A stretch of 64,000 nt of DNA. Origin: Streptomyces sp. NBC_00704. Its GTDB lineage: Bacteria > Actinomycetota > Actinomycetes > Streptomycetales > Streptomycetaceae. Position 1 is the first letter of the stretch, and each line of letters opens with the position of its first letter. The position numbers were made by a program, and so were the translations under genes. The stretch lies in NCBI RefSeq assembly GCF_036226605.1, contig NZ_CP109000.1, forward strand, positions 434,001 to 498,000, read 5' to 3'. The notes under the pieces were generated by a model. That model ran no database searches and was not told the DNA's origin. It worked only from the letters and a program-made list of their open reading frames with translations. Of this stretch, positions 62,586-64,000 are shown piece by piece.

Positions 62586-63044
62586 TCAGAAGGCCGGCCG
62601 GAACACGGGGACGACGGCGGTGATGCGCTTGCCGCCTGACGGCAGGTCCGCGACCTCGACGTCGCGGGCGAGCCGGCAGACGATCGGCCAGCCGCGCCCG
62701 CCGACCCGCCGTCTGCCCTGTTCGTCGAGGGGGCCGACGGCGACGGGCATCCGGTCGCTGCGGTCGCTCACGGACACGCGCACGGCCCGCCCGTCCATGC
62801 CGACGTCGAAGCCGGCGACTCCGCCGCCGTGCAGGAGGGCGTTGCTGGTGAGTTCGGTAGCGACGAGCAGGGCGTCCGAGAGGGCCTCCTCGTCATAAGG
62901 GCGTCCGAGGGCTCGGCAGCGGCCGTTCACCGCCTTTCTCACGGCGCTGCGGACGTCGGCCGGCCGGCACCGCCCCTCCCCCTCGCAACCGAACGGCGGG
63001 GCCTCGGGCGCCCTCGCGCGGTAGGTCGAGTCGTTCGTACGCAT
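62586..63044 (-). CDS. RsbW-like anti-sigma factor ATPase
   Basis: A 152-residue HATPase_c_2 protein with N-box ELTSNALLHGGG, a weakened G1 (VSDRSDRMP) and G2 GGRGWPIV. It lies 224 bases upstream of the second sigma gene in the same direction, the usual order of anti-sigma then sigma. It is the best candidate anti-sigma factor for the two sigma proteins here. The ATG has AGGGGAG eight bases upstream. Confidence 0.88.
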   Translation of the reverse strand: MRTNDSTYRARAPEAPPFGCEGEGRCRPADVRSAVRKAVNGRCRALGRPYDEEALSDALLVATELTSNALLHGGGVAGFDVGMDGRAVRVSVSDRSDRMPVAVGPLDEQGRRRVGGRGWPIVCRLARDVEVADLPSGGKRITAVVPVFRPAF

Positions 63045-63521
63045 CCTTTCGCTCCCCTGACTGTGACGGCTGTGACGGCTGTGCTGTGGGTCGACCGGAT
63101 GTGGATCGACCGGATGTGGAAGCGGCCGCGGGACGGGCCGGCCACCGGCCGAGCGGATCGCGGGCCGGGCGGTCGCCGGTCGAGCAGACCACCGGCCGCG
63201 CGGCTGTCGTTCCGGCCCTGTCGCCGGCGCACGGCCGCGCGCGGCGCTCACGGGCGGCCGTTCCGGCGCCGGCACGGGGCGACGGCGCTCACCGGGCGGC
63301 CGGTGGGGACGGCCGGGTGGTGGGACTTCCCAGTGGGGGCCCGAGGGGTGGGGCGCGGTCCGTTGGCGCGCTCCGGGGCCGGTCGGCATGGTCTGCTGTT
63401 GTCTCTGACCGGCTGACCTTCCCCGCGACGGCCAAACCTCCCGGACCGGGAGCAATCGTCCGGGAAGCATCGGGCGACGGCGGGAGCCATACGTCCGGCC
63501 CGGTCCGGGTAGGCGGGCTGC
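63045..63521. other. Intergenic region with direct repeats
   Basis: The 477 bases between divergent genes hold the repeats at 63062-63119 close to the RsbW-like start and otherwise GC-rich sequence. I see no gene or clear promoter for the RsbW-like gene. Confidence 0.5.
63062..63119. repeat. Direct repeats upstream of the RsbW-like gene
   Basis: TGTGACGGC occurs twice in tandem (63062-63079) and TCGACCGGATGTGG twice with a 15-base period (63091-63119). They sit 18-75 bases before the start codon and could be activator sites. Confidence 0.7.
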
Positions 63522-63743
63522 ATGACCGATGTCGTGGACTCCGACGAACTGCTGCGGCGCATCCAGCGCTCCCGCACCTGCGCCCGGGAGGAACTGCTCG
63601 CCTGCCGGGCCCGCAGCGCCGACCTCTCCCAGACCGACCCGGACGGGGCGCGCGACGCCCATGTGCGGGGGCTCGCCTACGAGGCCGTGGTGAGAGTGCT
63701 GGACGAGATCGTGACGCCCGGCCGTTCCACCGACGGGGACTGA
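63522..63743 (+). CDS. Small hypothetical protein
   Basis: A 73-residue acidic helical protein starting MTDVVDSDELLRRIQRSR, with ARSADLSQTDPDGARDAHVRGLAYEAV in the middle. No family is recognised. TAGGCG lies six bases before the ATG, possibly a leaderless start. Confidence 0.55.
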   Translation: MTDVVDSDELLRRIQRSRTCAREELLACRARSADLSQTDPDGARDAHVRGLAYEAVVRVLDEIVTPGRSTDGD

Positions 63744-64000
63744 ACCCCAACGCGCGGGCACGGCAACGCGGTTGGGGGCCGCCTCGGCGAGCACCCGACG
63801 ACCGGGGCGCGGGAGGCGGGCCGGACCGCGCAGGATCGCCGCGAGGAGGGAGCGCCCGACGGCGGCGGAGTGAAACGGGTCACTGGACCGGGTTTCCCGT
63901 GCGGAAAACCGCCATGAATGGTTTACGGTTCATCCATACGTGGTGGACGGAGTCGACGCTACTCCTCCTCCGTCCGCCACCCTTTACTGCCCTGGCTGGC
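63744..64000. other. Non-coding end of the window
   Basis: No gene is supported. GGACGGAG (63945-63952) and CTCCGTCC (63968-63975) form an 8-bp inverted repeat in the last 60 bases, and an unusually AT-rich stretch lies at 63901-63940; a promoter for a gene beyond the window is possible. Confidence 0.4.

Overview
The window is high-GC actinobacterial chromosome and almost certainly Streptomyces. The evidence is a conservon gene followed by a CYP157/CYP154 pair, GTG starts, ATGA/GTGA overlaps between genes, several leaderless starts, a GlgE maltosyltransferase operon, DUF5133 proteins and many SpoIIE-type phosphatases. I saw no rRNA, tRNA, CRISPR array, insertion sequence or phage gene, and no in-frame TTA codon in the genes I call.

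Layout. 1-3.0 kb: end of a conservon (cvnD, then two P450 genes). 3.2-12.6 kb: housekeeping and secreted enzymes (YciO-type protein, dienelactone hydrolase, secreted GH64 beta-1,3-glucanase with two adjacent operator-like palindromes, secreted M4 metalloprotease, metallophosphoesterase, TauD-type dioxygenase, aldo/keto reductase). 12.9-21.1 kb: PAS-GAF-PP2C-ATPase regulator, bacterioferritin-comigratory-type peroxiredoxin with a DoxX-like protein, ATP-dependent DNA ligase, NPP1/NLP secreted protein, GNAT, a stand-alone hemC. 21.3-23.6 kb: MarR-ABC-ABC2 drug-efflux-type operon with a perfect operator over its own promoter. 23.9-25.8 kb: a sigma-B/F-type sigma factor and a two-domain glyoxalase-fold protein. 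25.8-36.4 kb: two divergent glycogen blocks, glgX with a degenerate anti-sigma-like ATPase on one side, and DUF5133-glgE-treS-mak-glgB on the other. 36.5-40.9 kb: YbdK-type carboxylate-amine ligase, acyl-CoA synthetase, a small ATPase, a PRC-barrel protein. 41.4-55.6 kb: a large regulatory island with a soluble poly-HAMP hybrid histidine kinase, an ANTAR-GAF-PAS-PP2C protein, a STAS antagonist, a MarR regulator, and a six-gene coupled operon holding rsbR-rsbS-rsbT-like genes plus three PP2C proteins. 55.9-59.6 kb: type II NADH dehydrogenase and an FUSC-type membrane protein. 59.6-63.7 kb: small conserved genes, then an RsbW-like ATPase, a second sigma-B/F-type sigma factor and a second DUF5133 protein on the minus strand.

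How it fits together. Much of the window is partner-switching machinery: two sigma-B/F-like factors, four free ATPase-fold proteins (one degenerate), three STAS proteins and five PP2C proteins. Sites matching the actinomycete sigma-B/F promoter pattern GNNT-N14-16-GGG(T/C)A occur before both sigma genes, the STAS gene, the poly-HAMP kinase, the PRC-barrel gene and the NADH dehydrogenase, which suggests a self-reinforcing osmotic/stress regulon. The two sigma genes also share, at identical spacing from the promoter, a 7-bp hairpin whose only stem change keeps pairing, plus two further conserved blocks in the leader. This looks like a structured 5' RNA element and is the most interesting item here. 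Glycogen/alpha-glucan metabolism is linked to the same network by a DUF5133 gene at the head of the glgE operon and by the ATPase-fold protein coupled to glgX.
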